The translations under genes and the position numbers were made by a program. A DNA stretch of 64,000 nucleotides. It comes from an uncultured Paracoccaceae bacterium. Lineage in GTDB: Bacteria; Pseudomonadota; Alphaproteobacteria; Rhodobacterales; Rhodobacteraceae. Position 1 is the first letter of the stretch. Every line of letters starts with the position of its first letter. Location of the stretch: the NCBI GenBank assembly GCA_937864535.1, contig CALMJS010000018.1, positions 186,001 through 250,000 of the forward strand. The letters are read 5' to 3'. The notes beneath the pieces are model-generated. The model saw only the letters and a list, made by a program, of their open reading frames with translations, was not told the DNA's origin and did no database searches. Positions 38,673-48,897 of the stretch are shown piece after piece.

Positions 38673-40172
38673 TTAGTCCAGCGCTTTGAAGTTCAGCGCG
38701 GCACCGTCCTTGATGCCCGAGAACCAGCGGGCGGTCACCGTCTTGGTCTTGGTGTAGAACCGCAGGGCGTCGGGGCCGTACTGGTTCAGGTCGCCAAAGG
38801 CCGACTTTTTCCAGCCGCCGAAGGTGAAGTAGGACAGCGGAACCGGGATCGGGAAGTTGATGCCGACCATGCCGACGTTCACGCGGCTGGCGAAATCGCG
38901 GGCGGTGTCGCCGTCAGCGGTGTAGATCGCGGTGCCGTTGCCGTACTGGTTGCGGATGATCAGATCCAGCGCCTCTTCGTAGGTGTCCTTGCGCACGGTG
39001 GTCAGGACCGGTCCAAAGATTTCCTCTTTGTAGATGTCCATGTCTTCGGTGGCGTTGTCGAAATACGACGGGCCAACGTAGAAGCCGTTTTCATAGCCCT
39101 GAAGCGAGAAGCCGCGGCCGTCGATGACCAGTTCGGCACCCTGTTCCACGCCCGAAGAGATCAGGCCTTCGATACGGGCCTTGGACTGCGGGGTGATGAC
39201 GGGGCCAAAGTCCACGTCGGCGTCGCCGGTGTAGGGTCCGACCTTCAGCTTTTCGATGCGCGGGATCAGCTTGGCGCGCAGTTTTTCTGCGGTTTCCTGA
39301 CCGACCGGAACAGCCACCGAAATCGCCATGCAGCGTTCGCCAGCCGCGCCAAAGCCAGCGCCCACCAGTGCGTCCGCAGCCTTGTCGAGGTCGGCATCCG
39401 GCATGATGATCATGTGGTTCTTGGCGCCGCCGAAACACTGGGCACGCTTGCCGTTCGAGGCGGCGCGACCATAGATGTACTGGGCGATCGGGGTCGAACC
39501 GACGAAACCGACAGCCTGAATGGTGTCGTTGTCGAGGATGCCATCCACGACCTCCTTGTCGCCGTTTACAACTTGCAGAACGCCATCCGGCAGACCCGCT
39601 TCTTTCAGCAGTTCGGCCAGACGCAGCGAGGTCGAGGGGCAGCGCTCGGACGGCTTGAGGATCATGGCGTTGCCGGACACGAGCGCCGGAGCCATTTTCC
39701 ACAGCGGGATCATCGCAGGAAAGTTGAACGGGGTGATCCCCGCCACAACGCCCAGCGGCTGACGCATCGAATAGAGGTCGATGCCCGGACCGGCGCTGTC
39801 CATGAATTCGCCCTTCAGCAGGGCCGGGGCGCCCATGCAGACTTCGACGACTTCCAGACCGCGCTGGACGTCACCGCGACCATCGGGCAGGGTCTTGCCG
39901 TGTTCTTTGGATACCAGTTCGGCCAGTTCGTCCATGTGCTGGTTGATGAGGTCGCCGAACTTCATCATCACGCGGGCGCGGCGCTGCGGGTTGGTGGCAG
40001 CCCATGCAACCTGTGCCTTTTCGGCGTCGGCGATGGCGGCGTTCAGTTCCGCCTGCGAGGCCAGCGGCACCTGGCCGATGACTTCGCCGGTGGCGGGGTT
40101 GTAGACATCCTGAAAGCGGCCAGACGTGCCTTTGACGTGCTTGCCGTTGATCCAGTGGCTGAGTTCGGTCAT
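38673..40172 (-). CDS. mmsA: Methylmalonate-semialdehyde dehydrogenase (acylating)
   Basis: 499 residues. Converts methylmalonate semialdehyde plus CoA and NAD to propionyl-CoA and CO2. Aldehyde-dehydrogenase fold with catalytic C281 in GAAGERCMAIS, ITPFNFPAM near 146-154, and FVGSTPIAQYIY in the NAD region; the usual general-base glutamate of hydrolytic ALDHs is replaced, as expected for CoA-acylating enzymes. ATG 40172 has a strong GGAGGA site 4 bases upstream; a longer in-frame extension crosses the LysR promoter and is rejected. First gene of the valine operon, divergent from a LysR regulator. Confidence 0.95.
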   Translation of the reverse strand: MTELSHWINGKHVKGTSGRFQDVYNPATGEVIGQVPLASQAELNAAIADAEKAQVAWAATNPQRRARVMMKFGDLINQHMDELAELVSKEHGKTLPDGRGDVQRGLEVVEVCMGAPALLKGEFMDSAGPGIDLYSMRQPLGVVAGITPFNFPAMIPLWKMAPALVSGNAMILKPSERCPSTSLRLAELLKEAGLPDGVLQVVNGDKEVVDGILDNDTIQAVGFVGSTPIAQYIYGRAASNGKRAQCFGGAKNHMIIMPDADLDKAADALVGAGFGAAGERCMAISVAVPVGQETAEKLRAKLIPRIEKLKVGPYTGDADVDFGPVITPQSKARIEGLISSGVEQGAELVIDGRGFSLQGYENGFYVGPSYFDNATEDMDIYKEEIFGPVLTTVRKDTYEEALDLIIRNQYGNGTAIYTADGDTARDFASRVNVGMVGINFPIPVPLSYFTFGGWKKSAFGDLNQYGPDALRFYTKTKTVTARWFSGIKDGAALNFKALD

Positions 40173-40277
40173 TTGATCCTCCCGGTCGGGGTGTGTGATT
40201 GCGCCTAGAATAGTCTTGCGTTTTGCGTGGTAAAAGAGAAGGTTTGTCAAAATCATTTTGCAAAAATGCAGGTCGCG

Positions 40278-41153
40278 ATGAACTGGGATGATATGCGGGT
40301 GTTTCTGGCTGTTGCGCGGGTCGAGAGCCTGACCGCCGCCGCGCCGGTGCTGAAAATGGACCCCGCGACCGTCGGACGGCGCATTGCCCGCCTCGAAGAG
40401 GCGATCGGCGGGCCATTGTTCGTCAAATCGCCACAGGGCTATGCGCTGACGGACCAAGGGCTGCGCATGCGCGATCACGCCGCTCAGGCCGAGAGCGCGC
40501 TGGCGCTCGCCATGGATGAGGGGCAGGGAGAAGAGGGGCTGACCGGCCAAATCCGGATCGGGGCGCCCGACGGCTGCGCCAATTTCCTGCTGCCACAGGT
40601 CTGCGCCCGGATACAGGCGGAAAACCCCGGGCTAGAGGTGCAGATCCTCGCGCTGCCGCGGGTGGTGAACCTGTCCAAGCGTGAGGCGGATATGGCTATT
40701 ACCGTGTCGCCCCCCGATACGGGCAGGTTATCGGTCCAGAAAATCACCGACTATGCGCTGCATCTGGCGATGCGGTCCGACCTGCCGACACCTACGGGAT
40801 TAGAGGATCTGAAAACCCTGCCGGTGGTCGGCTATATCCCTGATATGATCTTTGACAAGGAACTGGACTACCTTGGGACCCTTGGCCGCGACGGCGTGCC
40901 GCTGGCGTCAAACTCGGTTGCGGTGCAACTGCAAATGTTGCGGCGGGCAGGGGGCGGTATCGTCCATGATTTTGCCTTGCCCTTTGCGCCGGAACTGCGG
41001 CGGGTGCTGGTGGATCAGGTGTCGCTGACCCGCCGGTTCTATCTCGTGCGCCATTTGTCCGACCGGCAATCTGACCGTTTGAACCGGTTCGCCGCTGCTC
41101 TTTTGACGGGACTAAAGTCCGAGGTTGCCCATCTGCAATCTATAGCGTCTTGA
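40278..41153 (+). CDS. LysR-type transcriptional regulator, divergent from mmsA
   Basis: 291 residues. N-terminal winged helix-turn-helix (MRVFLAVARVESLTAAAPVLKMDPATVGRRIARLE, split about residues 6-40) and a C-terminal periplasmic-binding-like effector domain. It is divergent from mmsA with 105 bases between starts, the classic arrangement for a LysR activator of the neighbouring operon, so it probably controls valine degradation. A perfect TTTTGCAAAA palindrome sits at 40256-40265, just before its start. ATG 40278 has AGG 6 bases upstream; two earlier in-frame ATGs lack a site. Confidence 0.9.
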   Translation: MNWDDMRVFLAVARVESLTAAAPVLKMDPATVGRRIARLEEAIGGPLFVKSPQGYALTDQGLRMRDHAAQAESALALAMDEGQGEEGLTGQIRIGAPDGCANFLLPQVCARIQAENPGLEVQILALPRVVNLSKREADMAITVSPPDTGRLSVQKITDYALHLAMRSDLPTPTGLEDLKTLPVVGYIPDMIFDKELDYLGTLGRDGVPLASNSVAVQLQMLRRAGGGIVHDFALPFAPELRRVLVDQVSLTRRFYLVRHLSDRQSDRLNRFAAALLTGLKSEVAHLQSIAS

Positions 41154-41208
41154 CAGAGCAGGGGCAAAAGGCGGACGCTGAACCCAGGGCAGAAGAGGAG
41201 GACGCAAG

Positions 41209-41643
41209 ATGCTCGTGCAGAACATTTTGAATTCTAAGGAAAAAGCGGGAATTTTCTGGCTTGATCCATCCGAGGTCGTGTCAAAGGCCGCGCAGATGAT
41301 GTCCGACAATCGGATCGGGACGATCATCGTCTCCGAGGATGGGACGACCCCGGTCGGCATTTTGTCCGAACGCGATATTGTCCGCGAGTTGGGCAAGCGC
41401 GGCGGTGCTGTTCTGACCGAAACGATTGCCAGCATGATGACCCGTAAACTGGTCACCACCACCGTTGACCGTACCGCCGATCAGGTGTTGCAGACGATGA
41501 CCGAGGGCCGGTTCCGTCACCTGCCGGTCATTCAAGACGGCAAGCTGATCGGGCTGATTTCTATCGGCGACGTGGTCAAGGCGCGCCTGTCTGAACTGGC
41601 GATGGAGAAAGATGCTCTCGAAGGAATGGTCATGGGGCGTTAA
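41209..41643 (+). CDS. Two-CBS-domain protein
   Basis: 144 residues, consisting almost only of a CBS pair (about 8-65 and 75-130), with the repeats SDNRIGTIIVSEDGTTPVG and MTEGRFRHLPVIQDGKLIG and GIxSxRDIV/GLISIGDVV ends. Such stand-alone pairs bind adenosyl nucleotides and regulate unknown partners. AGAGGAGG lies upstream. Downstream is a strong hairpin, then coaD. Confidence 0.9.
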   Translation: MLVQNILNSKEKAGIFWLDPSEVVSKAAQMMSDNRIGTIIVSEDGTTPVGILSERDIVRELGKRGGAVLTETIASMMTRKLVTTTVDRTADQVLQTMTEGRFRHLPVIQDGKLIGLISIGDVVKARLSELAMEKDALEGMVMGR

Positions 41644-41656
41644 CGCCTCTTGCATT

Positions 41657-41683
41657 ACCGCACGCAATATTGTTGCGTGCGGT
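41657..41683. terminator. Strong hairpin between CBS gene and coaD
   Basis: ACCGCACGCAA-TATTG-TTGCGTGCGGT: a perfect 11-bp stem and 5-base loop. There is no T-run after it, so it is a rho-independent terminator only in a weak sense; it may instead be an attenuator or mRNA-stabilising structure in front of coaD. Confidence 0.55.
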
Positions 41684-41707
41684 CAATGACGAGAGGAGAG
41701 GCACCAA

Positions 41708-42199
41708 ATGCGCATCGGTCTGTATCCGGGAACATTCGACCCGATTACCAACGGACATATCGACATCATTCGGCGTGCCTGTTCGCTGGTGGATCGGCTG
41801 GTGATCGGTGTCGCGATCAACCGCGACAAGGGGCCGTTGTTTTCCCTTGATGAACGTGTTGCCATGATCCGCACCGAAGTGGCGGAGATCGCCGCGAAAA
41901 CCGGCACGGAAATTGTGGCTCATCCGTTTGAAAACCTGCTGATCGACTGCGCCCGCGATGTAAAGGCCAGCGTCATCATACGTGGCCTGCGCGCCGTGGC
42001 GGATTTTGAGTATGAATTCCAGATGGTTGGCATGAACCGGTCGCTTGAAAACAGCATCGAGACCGTGTTTCTGATGGCGGATGCCAAGAACCAGGCCATT
42101 GCCTCGAAATTGGTCAAGGAAATTTGCCGACTCGGCGGAGATGTGACGAAATTCGTCCCCACCGGCGTGAAAGAGGCGCTGGAGACGCGCCTGCGTTAA
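41708..42199 (+). CDS. coaD: Phosphopantetheine adenylyltransferase
   Basis: 163 residues; transfers AMP from ATP to 4'-phosphopantetheine, the penultimate step of coenzyme A synthesis. Nucleotidyltransferase motif GTFDPITNGHIDII (the (T/N)xGH signature), RGLRAVADFEYEFQM in the pantetheine site, and the C-terminal SSxxVKE-like motif (here ASKLVKEICRLGGDV). Its stop codon interlocks with the stop of the convergent marC gene (42196-42199). Confidence 0.97.
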   Translation: MRIGLYPGTFDPITNGHIDIIRRACSLVDRLVIGVAINRDKGPLFSLDERVAMIRTEVAEIAAKTGTEIVAHPFENLLIDCARDVKASVIIRGLRAVADFEYEFQMVGMNRSLENSIETVFLMADAKNQAIASKLVKEICRLGGDVTKFVPTGVKEALETRLR

Positions 42200-42819
42200 C
42201 CGGCCAGTATGCCAACCCGTTCGAGACCGCTCAGCATTGAATCGACCGCGACAGCCGCGAGAATCATCCCCATTACACGGCTGATGATGCTCGCGCCGGC
42301 CAGACCGATCACCCGATAGATCGGGCTGGCGAGGAGCATGATCAGCAGGGTTACCCCCAAAACAGCGGCCATGATGGTCGCCGTCATCGCCTGATGGGCG
42401 ATGGAAAACCGGTCGTTGTCGGTCAGGATGACGACCGCGAGCATCGCCCCCGGAGAGGCAATCGACGGGATCGCAATCGGGAAGATGGCGCGCTGACTGG
42501 TCGACGTGCCAGCCTTGATCTCTGATTCTGGCTTGCCGTCGCCAAAGATCATCTGGAGCGAGAACAGCAAAAGCACCAACCCGCCGGCGATCTGGAAGGA
42601 CCCCAGCGAGAGGCCCAGCGCCTCGAGTACGATCTGGCCGACCACGATAAAAAACACGAGGACGCCAAAGGCGGTGGCAATGGCCTTGAACGCGACATCG
42701 CGGCGGGCGCGCGGTCCAAGGCCGACGGTCATGGCCAGAAAGACCGGCAAGGTGCCAATCGGGTCAATGACGACCCAAAGTGTAATAAATTCCTGAATAA
42801 TTTGATGAAATGTCAACAT
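42196..42819 (-). CDS. MarC family integral membrane protein (second of two)
   Basis: 207 residues with six hydrophobic helices. Family motifs DPIGTLPVF (about 18-26) and FPIAIPSIASPGAML (about 112-126) are present in the two halves. It is clearly diverged from the MarC at 126-746, although the two are the same length and share the motif spacing. ATG 42819 has AAGGGG 5 bases upstream. Tail-to-tail overlap with coaD. Confidence 0.87.
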   Translation of the reverse strand: MLTFHQIIQEFITLWVVIDPIGTLPVFLAMTVGLGPRARRDVAFKAIATAFGVLVFFIVVGQIVLEALGLSLGSFQIAGGLVLLLFSLQMIFGDGKPESEIKAGTSTSQRAIFPIAIPSIASPGAMLAVVILTDNDRFSIAHQAMTATIMAAVLGVTLLIMLLASPIYRVIGLAGASIISRVMGMILAAVAVDSMLSGLERVGILAG

Positions 42820-42870
42820 TGCTGCCCCTTTGACAACAGATAGGCGGGCGGGGTGAATTGACAAGAGGTA

Positions 42871-42932
42871 AAGGGGCTCTGCCCCTCTGGCCTGCGGCCA
42901 TTCACCCCGGGATATTTACAGCACAAAGGCAG
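42871..42932. repeat. Dispersed intergenic repeat, copy 3
   Basis: AGGGGC-TCT-GCCCCT hairpin, GGCC-TGC-GGCC hairpin, then CCCGGGATATTTACAG and CACAAAGGCA, between the second marC and the GAPDH terminator. Confidence 0.8.
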
Positions 42933-42943
42933 AAAAAGGCAAA

Positions 42944-42963
42944 GGCCGCCCAAGAGGGCGGCC
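42944..42963 (-). terminator. Intrinsic terminator, first GAPDH gene
   Basis: GGCCGCCC-AAGA-GGGCGGCC stem. Read on the minus strand it is followed by TTTGCCTTTTT, a good terminator for the GAPDH gene that ends 31 bases away. Confidence 0.83.
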
Positions 42964-42993
42964 CGGGAGGAAGGCTGATCCGGTTTGAGGAGG

Positions 42994-43995
42994 TTAGATC
43001 AGCTTGCCCATGGCGACAGCGGTGTCGGCCATGCGGTTCGAGAAGCCCCATTCGTTGTCGTACCACGACAGGATCGAGCACATGGTGCCATCCATGACCT
43101 TGGTCTGGTCCATGTGGAAGATCGAGGAATGCGGATCATGGTTGAAGTCCGACGAGACGTTTTTCGCGTCGGTGTAGCCCAGCACGCCCTTGAGCGGGCC
43201 ATCGGCGGCGGCACGGATCGCGGCGTTGATCTCTTCGACGCTGGTTTCGCGCTTGGCGATGAATTTTAGGTCGACAACCGAAACGTTGGGGGTGGGAACG
43301 CGGATGGCGAAACCGTCCAGTTTGCCCTTGAGTTCGGGCAGAACGAGGCCCACGGCCTTGGCGGCGCCGGTGCTGGTCGGGATCATCGACAGGCCAGCGG
43401 CGCGGGCGCGGTAGAGGTCCTTGTGCATCGTGTCGAGCGTCGGCTGGTCGCCGGTGTAGCTGTGGATCGTGGTCATCATGCCCTTTTCGATTCCGATGAC
43501 ATCGTTGATCACCTTGGCGACCGGAGACAGGCAGTTGGTGGTGCAGGACGCGTTGGAGACGACGATGTCGTCTTTGGTCAGCGTGTTGTGGTTCACACCG
43601 AACACGATGGTTTTGTCTGCGTTGTCGCCGGGGGCCGAGATCAGCACACGCTTGGCGCCAGTGGAGAGATGCGCCTGGACCTTTTCCTTGGAGGTAAAGA
43701 TGCCGGTGCATTCCATGATGATGTCGATGTCGCCCCACGGCAGGTCGGCGGGGTTGCGGTGCGCGGTGACCTTGATCGGGCCGCGGCCAACGTCGATCCA
43801 GTCCTCGCCGGTGGTCACGGTGCCGGGGAAACGGCCATGGACCGAGTCAAACCGGACCAGATGGGCATTGGTTTCGACCGGGCCGAGGTCGTTGATCGCA
43901 ACGACTTCGATGTCGGTGCGTCCGCTCTCGACGATTGCGCGCAGAACGTTGCGCCCGATACGGCCAAACCCGTTGATTGCTACTTTGACTGCCAT
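42994..43995 (-). CDS. gap: Glyceraldehyde-3-phosphate dehydrogenase, type I (glycolytic-type)
   Basis: 333 residues. NAD-binding GFGRIGRNV, catalytic cysteine in SNASCTTNC, partner histidine in [10 protein letters not shown], and the [12 protein letters not shown] signature. Residue 36 after strand 2 is aspartate (IND), the position that holds the adenine ribose hydroxyls in NAD-using enzymes, so NAD dependence is likely. Two operator-like boxes at 44022-44051 lie in its promoter. It is one of three GAPDH genes in the window and sits in the same orientation as the second copy at 44292. Confidence 0.95.
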   Translation of the reverse strand: MAVKVAINGFGRIGRNVLRAIVESGRTDIEVVAINDLGPVETNAHLVRFDSVHGRFPGTVTTGEDWIDVGRGPIKVTAHRNPADLPWGDIDIIMECTGIFTSKEKVQAHLSTGAKRVLISAPGDNADKTIVFGVNHNTLTKDDIVVSNASCTTNCLSPVAKVINDVIGIEKGMMTTIHSYTGDQPTLDTMHKDLYRARAAGLSMIPTSTGAAKAVGLVLPELKGKLDGFAIRVPTPNVSVVDLKFIAKRETSVEEINAAIRAAADGPLKGVLGYTDAKNVSSDFNHDPHSSIFHMDQTKVMDGTMCSILSWYDNEWGFSNRMADTAVAMGKLI

Positions 43996-44021
43996 GATGC
44001 GTCCTCCGACTCGAATCTGAT

Positions 44022-44051
44022 GGGAGCGCTAACACTCCCGTTGGCGCTAAC
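44022..44051 (-). promoter_or_regulatory. Two GTTAGCGCTAAC-like operator boxes before first GAPDH
   Basis: GTTGGCGCTAAC at 44040-44051 differs by one base from the palindrome GTTAGCGCTAAC. Next to it GGGAGCGCTAACACTCCC at 44022-44039 contains a second half-site in a partly palindromic 18-mer. The 12-mer GTTGGCGCTAAC recurs exactly before the second GAPDH gene (45416-45427). CG-centred palindromes of this kind are typical LacI-family sites. Confidence 0.6.
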
Positions 44052-44103
44052 ATTGCGATTTGTGCCCAAAGGTCAACTACTGAGTGCAGCGATTGCCGGG
44101 CGC

Positions 44104-44244
44104 CTAGCGCCAGAATGCCAGAAATTCGGTGAACTGCGCGATTTTTCGCAACAGAAATACCCCCGCACCGAAGCCGAGGGTCAAATCGAGGGCGATAAAC
44201 AGGATCACGATGGCGGCGATCCATATGGCGATGCGATCGGTCAT
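44104..44244 (-). CDS. 46-residue membrane protein between two GAPDH genes
   Basis: An intact small frame, ATG 44244 to TAG. The sequence starts MTDRIAIWIAAIVILFIALD, has one transmembrane helix (about residues 5-32) and ends in an amphipathic LLRKIAQFTEFLAFWR tail. It lies 47 bases after the second GAPDH gene on the same strand and could be co-transcribed with it. The ribosome site (AGGG) is close to the ATG. I recall similar short proteins at this spot in other roseobacters, but that is memory, not a search. Confidence 0.6.
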   Translation of the reverse strand: MTDRIAIWIAAIVILFIALDLTLGFGAGVFLLRKIAQFTEFLAFWR

Positions 44245-44291
44245 GGCCCTATGCTAGCTGTGGCCATGACCGGGTGCAATCGCCAGCAGGG

Positions 44292-45293
44292 TTAATGGAG
44301 CAGGCGGCCCATGTGGGCGGCCACATCGGCCATCCGCGCCGAGAAGCCCCATTCGTTGTCATACCACGCCATGACACGGATCAGACGGCCCATGACCTTG
44401 GTTTGATCGGGGGCAAAGATCGACGATTCCGTGGTGTGGTTGAAGTCGATCGACACCTTGGGCTCGTCGTCGTAGCCCAGAACCATGCCCATATAGCCCT
44501 GCGCGGCCTCTCGGACGATCTCGTTGACTTCGGCTTCGGTTACCGATTTTTCGGCGATGAAGGAGAGGTCGACTGCCGAGACATTGGGGGTCGGAACGCG
44601 AATAGCCGAGCCGTCCAGCTTGCCCTTCATTTCGGGCAGCACTTCGCCCAGTGCCTTGGCCGCGCCAGTAGAGGTCGGGATCATCGCCATGGCGGCGGCG
44701 CGGGCGCGATAGAGATCCTTGTGTCGCCGGTCGAGCGTCGGCTGGTCGCCGGTGTAGGAATGGATCGTGGTCATGATGCCGGATTCAATGCCGATGGCAT
44801 CATTCAGCACCTTGGCCAGCGGCGCGAGGCAGTTCGTGGTGCAGGACCCGTTCGATACCATGCGGTCGTCTGCCAGCAGTTGGCGATGGTTGACACCGTA
44901 AACGACCGTGCGCTGCACGTTCTTGGCCGGGGCGGAAATCAGCACCTTTTTCGCGCCGCGCTCCAGGTGGACGGCCGAGGTGAAGCCATCGTTGAATTTG
45001 CCGGTACATTCCAGAACCACATCGACACCGGACCAGTCCAGCTCTTCGGGATTGTAGGTGGACATGACCTCGATCGGACCGCGGCCCAGATCCATGGTAT
45101 TGCCCTTGACTTTGACATCGCTGCCGAACCGTCCGTGCACGCTGTCATATTTGAGCAGGTGGGCGTTCGTTTCGATCGGGCCGGTGGCGTTGATCTTGAC
45201 GACCTGAACGTCGTTGCGTCCAGCCTCGGTGATATGGGCAAGCGTGCAGCGCCCGATACGTCCAAATCCATTGATGCCGACGGTGACGGTCAT
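44292..45293 (-). CDS. gap: Glyceraldehyde-3-phosphate dehydrogenase, type I (GapB-like)
   Basis: 333 residues, with the full catalytic set: [40 protein letters not shown]. Residue 36, the NAD-specificity aspartate of the other paralogue, is alanine here (INAT), as in NADP-preferring or gluconeogenic GapB enzymes. NADP use is therefore likely but inferred. Three operator-like boxes at 45386-45439 lie in the divergent promoter region shared with the DUF808 gene. Confidence 0.94.
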   Translation of the reverse strand: MTVTVGINGFGRIGRCTLAHITEAGRNDVQVVKINATGPIETNAHLLKYDSVHGRFGSDVKVKGNTMDLGRGPIEVMSTYNPEELDWSGVDVVLECTGKFNDGFTSAVHLERGAKKVLISAPAKNVQRTVVYGVNHRQLLADDRMVSNGSCTTNCLAPLAKVLNDAIGIESGIMTTIHSYTGDQPTLDRRHKDLYRARAAAMAMIPTSTGAAKALGEVLPEMKGKLDGSAIRVPTPNVSAVDLSFIAEKSVTEAEVNEIVREAAQGYMGMVLGYDDEPKVSIDFNHTTESSIFAPDQTKVMGRLIRVMAWYDNEWGFSARMADVAAHMGRLLH

Positions 45294-45385
45294 GTGCGGT
45301 CCATCCTGTACAAACAGCGGTATGCACAGGTCTTTAGCCTCTAACAGGTGGGGCGCAAAGGTAAAATTTCCATTTATGACAATAT

Positions 45386-45439
45386 GTTAGCGATAAATGT
45401 GCTGCGCCGCAGAAGGTTGGCGCTAACGTTTGCGCCAAC
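45386..45439 (-). promoter_or_regulatory. Three GTTAGCGCTAAC-like boxes before second GAPDH
   Basis: GTTAGCGATAAA (45386-45397), GTTGGCGCTAAC (45416-45427) and, directly abutting it, GTTTGCGCCAAC (45428-45439). The middle one is identical to the box before the first GAPDH gene. They lie 93-146 bases before the GAPDH start and 96-149 before the divergent DUF808 start, so either or both could be controlled. Confidence 0.6.
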
Positions 45440-45534
45440 ATTTTTGCCGTGCGCGGAGCGGAACAGCCAGCTCGCTCTTGTGTGATTTGCGCCAAGCTAT
45501 ACCTATGAGGAAACGAATCTCATGGGATAGTGAA

Positions 45535-46491
45535 ATGAGTGGTCTGTTAGCCCTGCTGGATGATGTCGCCGGGATCGCCAAAGTCGCCGCTGCCAGTGTC
45601 GACGATGTTGCCGCCGCCGCTGCCAAGGCGGGCTCCAAGGCCGCAGGAGTGGTCATTGACGATGCCGCTGTGACCCCGAGCTATGTCGCCGGGTTCCGGG
45701 CCGAGCGTGAATTGCCGATGATCTGGAAAATCACACTCGGGTCCTTGCGCAACAAACTCCTGTTCCTCTTGCCGATCGCCCTGTTGTTGGCCAACCTCCT
45801 GCCACAGGCGATCACGCCGCTGTTGATGATCGGTGGCGCCTACCTGTGTTTCGAGGGCGCGGAAAAGGTTCTGCATAAAGTCATGCCCCATGCAGATCAT
45901 GCCGTCGAAGAGGATATGGATATCCGCGACCCGGCCCGCCTCGAAGAGGAAAAAGTCGCAGGCGCGATCAAGACCGATTTTATCCTGTCTGCCGAAATTA
46001 TGACAATCGCTCTGGCTGCGATCCCGGAAAGTGGTCTCCTCCTCGAAGCGGTGACATTGGCCGTGGTCGGGGTTCTCATTACCGTTGCGGTCTATGGGTC
46101 AGTGGCCCTGATCGTGAAAATGGATGACATCGGTCTGCACCTCGCGCGTGTCGGGCGTCTGGCATTAACTCGCGGACTTGGACGCTGGCTGGTCAAGGGT
46201 ATGCCCTATCTGATGATGATCCTGTCATTCGTTGGCACCCTTGCAATGCTCTGGGTTGGTGGCAATATCGTGATCCACGGGTTGCACGACTTCGGCCTGC
46301 ATTGGCCATATGAACCGATCCACCATCTCGCAGAGATCGCGTCCGCAGCGGTTCCCGCCCTTCATGGTCTGGTGGCCTGGGCGATCACCGCCGCGCTGGA
46401 CGGCGTGTTTGGTATCTGTCTCGGGTTCTTGCTTATCCCTGTTGCCACGCGCGCGATCGGGCCCGCGATTAAGAAACTAGGTCTGGCATAA
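45535..46491 (+). CDS. DUF808 (YedI) family membrane protein
   Basis: 318 residues. N-terminal MSGLLALLDDVAGIAKVAAAS and an alanine-rich helix are typical of YedI proteins. Then come a YVAGFRAEREL motif, about seven hydrophobic helices, and a conserved EGAEKVLHK / KIKTDFILSAEIMTIAL-like segment (here AGAIKTDFILSAEI). Function unknown. ATG 45535 is the family-typical start; an in-frame ATG ten codons upstream is possible. Confidence 0.87.
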   Translation: MSGLLALLDDVAGIAKVAAASVDDVAAAAAKAGSKAAGVVIDDAAVTPSYVAGFRAERELPMIWKITLGSLRNKLLFLLPIALLLANLLPQAITPLLMIGGAYLCFEGAEKVLHKVMPHADHAVEEDMDIRDPARLEEEKVAGAIKTDFILSAEIMTIALAAIPESGLLLEAVTLAVVGVLITVAVYGSVALIVKMDDIGLHLARVGRLALTRGLGRWLVKGMPYLMMILSFVGTLAMLWVGGNIVIHGLHDFGLHWPYEPIHHLAEIASAAVPALHGLVAWAITAALDGVFGICLGFLLIPVATRAIGPAIKKLGLA

Positions 46492-46501
46492 AGGCCGAGT
46501 T

Positions 46502-46635
46502 AGGGGGCTCTGCCCCTCTGGGCCTTTGGCCCATTCACCCCGGGATATTTCCGGCACAAAGGCAACTGCGTTTCATCTTTCCGAAAATACCTCGGGGGAG
46601 AGGCCCGAAGGGCCGAGGGGGCAGAGCCCCCATCC
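46502..46635. repeat. Dispersed intergenic repeat, two opposed copies (4a, 4b)
   Basis: 4a (about 46502-46565) reads GGGGC-TCT-GCCCC, GGGCC-TTT-GGCCC, CCCGGGATATTTCCGG, CACAAAGGCAA. 4b (about 46571-46635) is the reverse-type copy: CATCTTTCCGAAAATACC, TCGGGGG, GGCCC-GAA-GGGCC, GGGGGC-AGA-GCCCCC. The two face each other between convergent genes. Confidence 0.82.
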
Positions 46636-46652
46636 ACCGTCGTCAAAAAGAG

Positions 46653-46674
46653 AAGGGGCCGCGTGGCCCCTTTT
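46653..46674 (-). terminator. Intrinsic terminator, icd
   Basis: AAGGGGCC-GCGT-GGCCCCTT stem. On the minus strand it is followed by CTCTTTTTGAC. It lies 22 bases beyond the icd stop. Confidence 0.82.
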
Positions 46675-46695
46675 CAGTTTCGTGTTTCTTGGTCG

Positions 46696-48897
<2,202 letters not shown>

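Noticed and set aside
40256-40265. TTTTGCAAAA palindrome as a firm LysR operator
   Set aside because: LysR sites are usually longer T-N11-A motifs; a 10-base AT-rich palindrome alone is not strong enough for a separate feature.
42994-45293. Tandem GAPDH genes as a recent duplication
   Set aside because: The two proteins differ throughout, including the cofactor residue, and are separated by a small gene and operator boxes; they are old paralogues.
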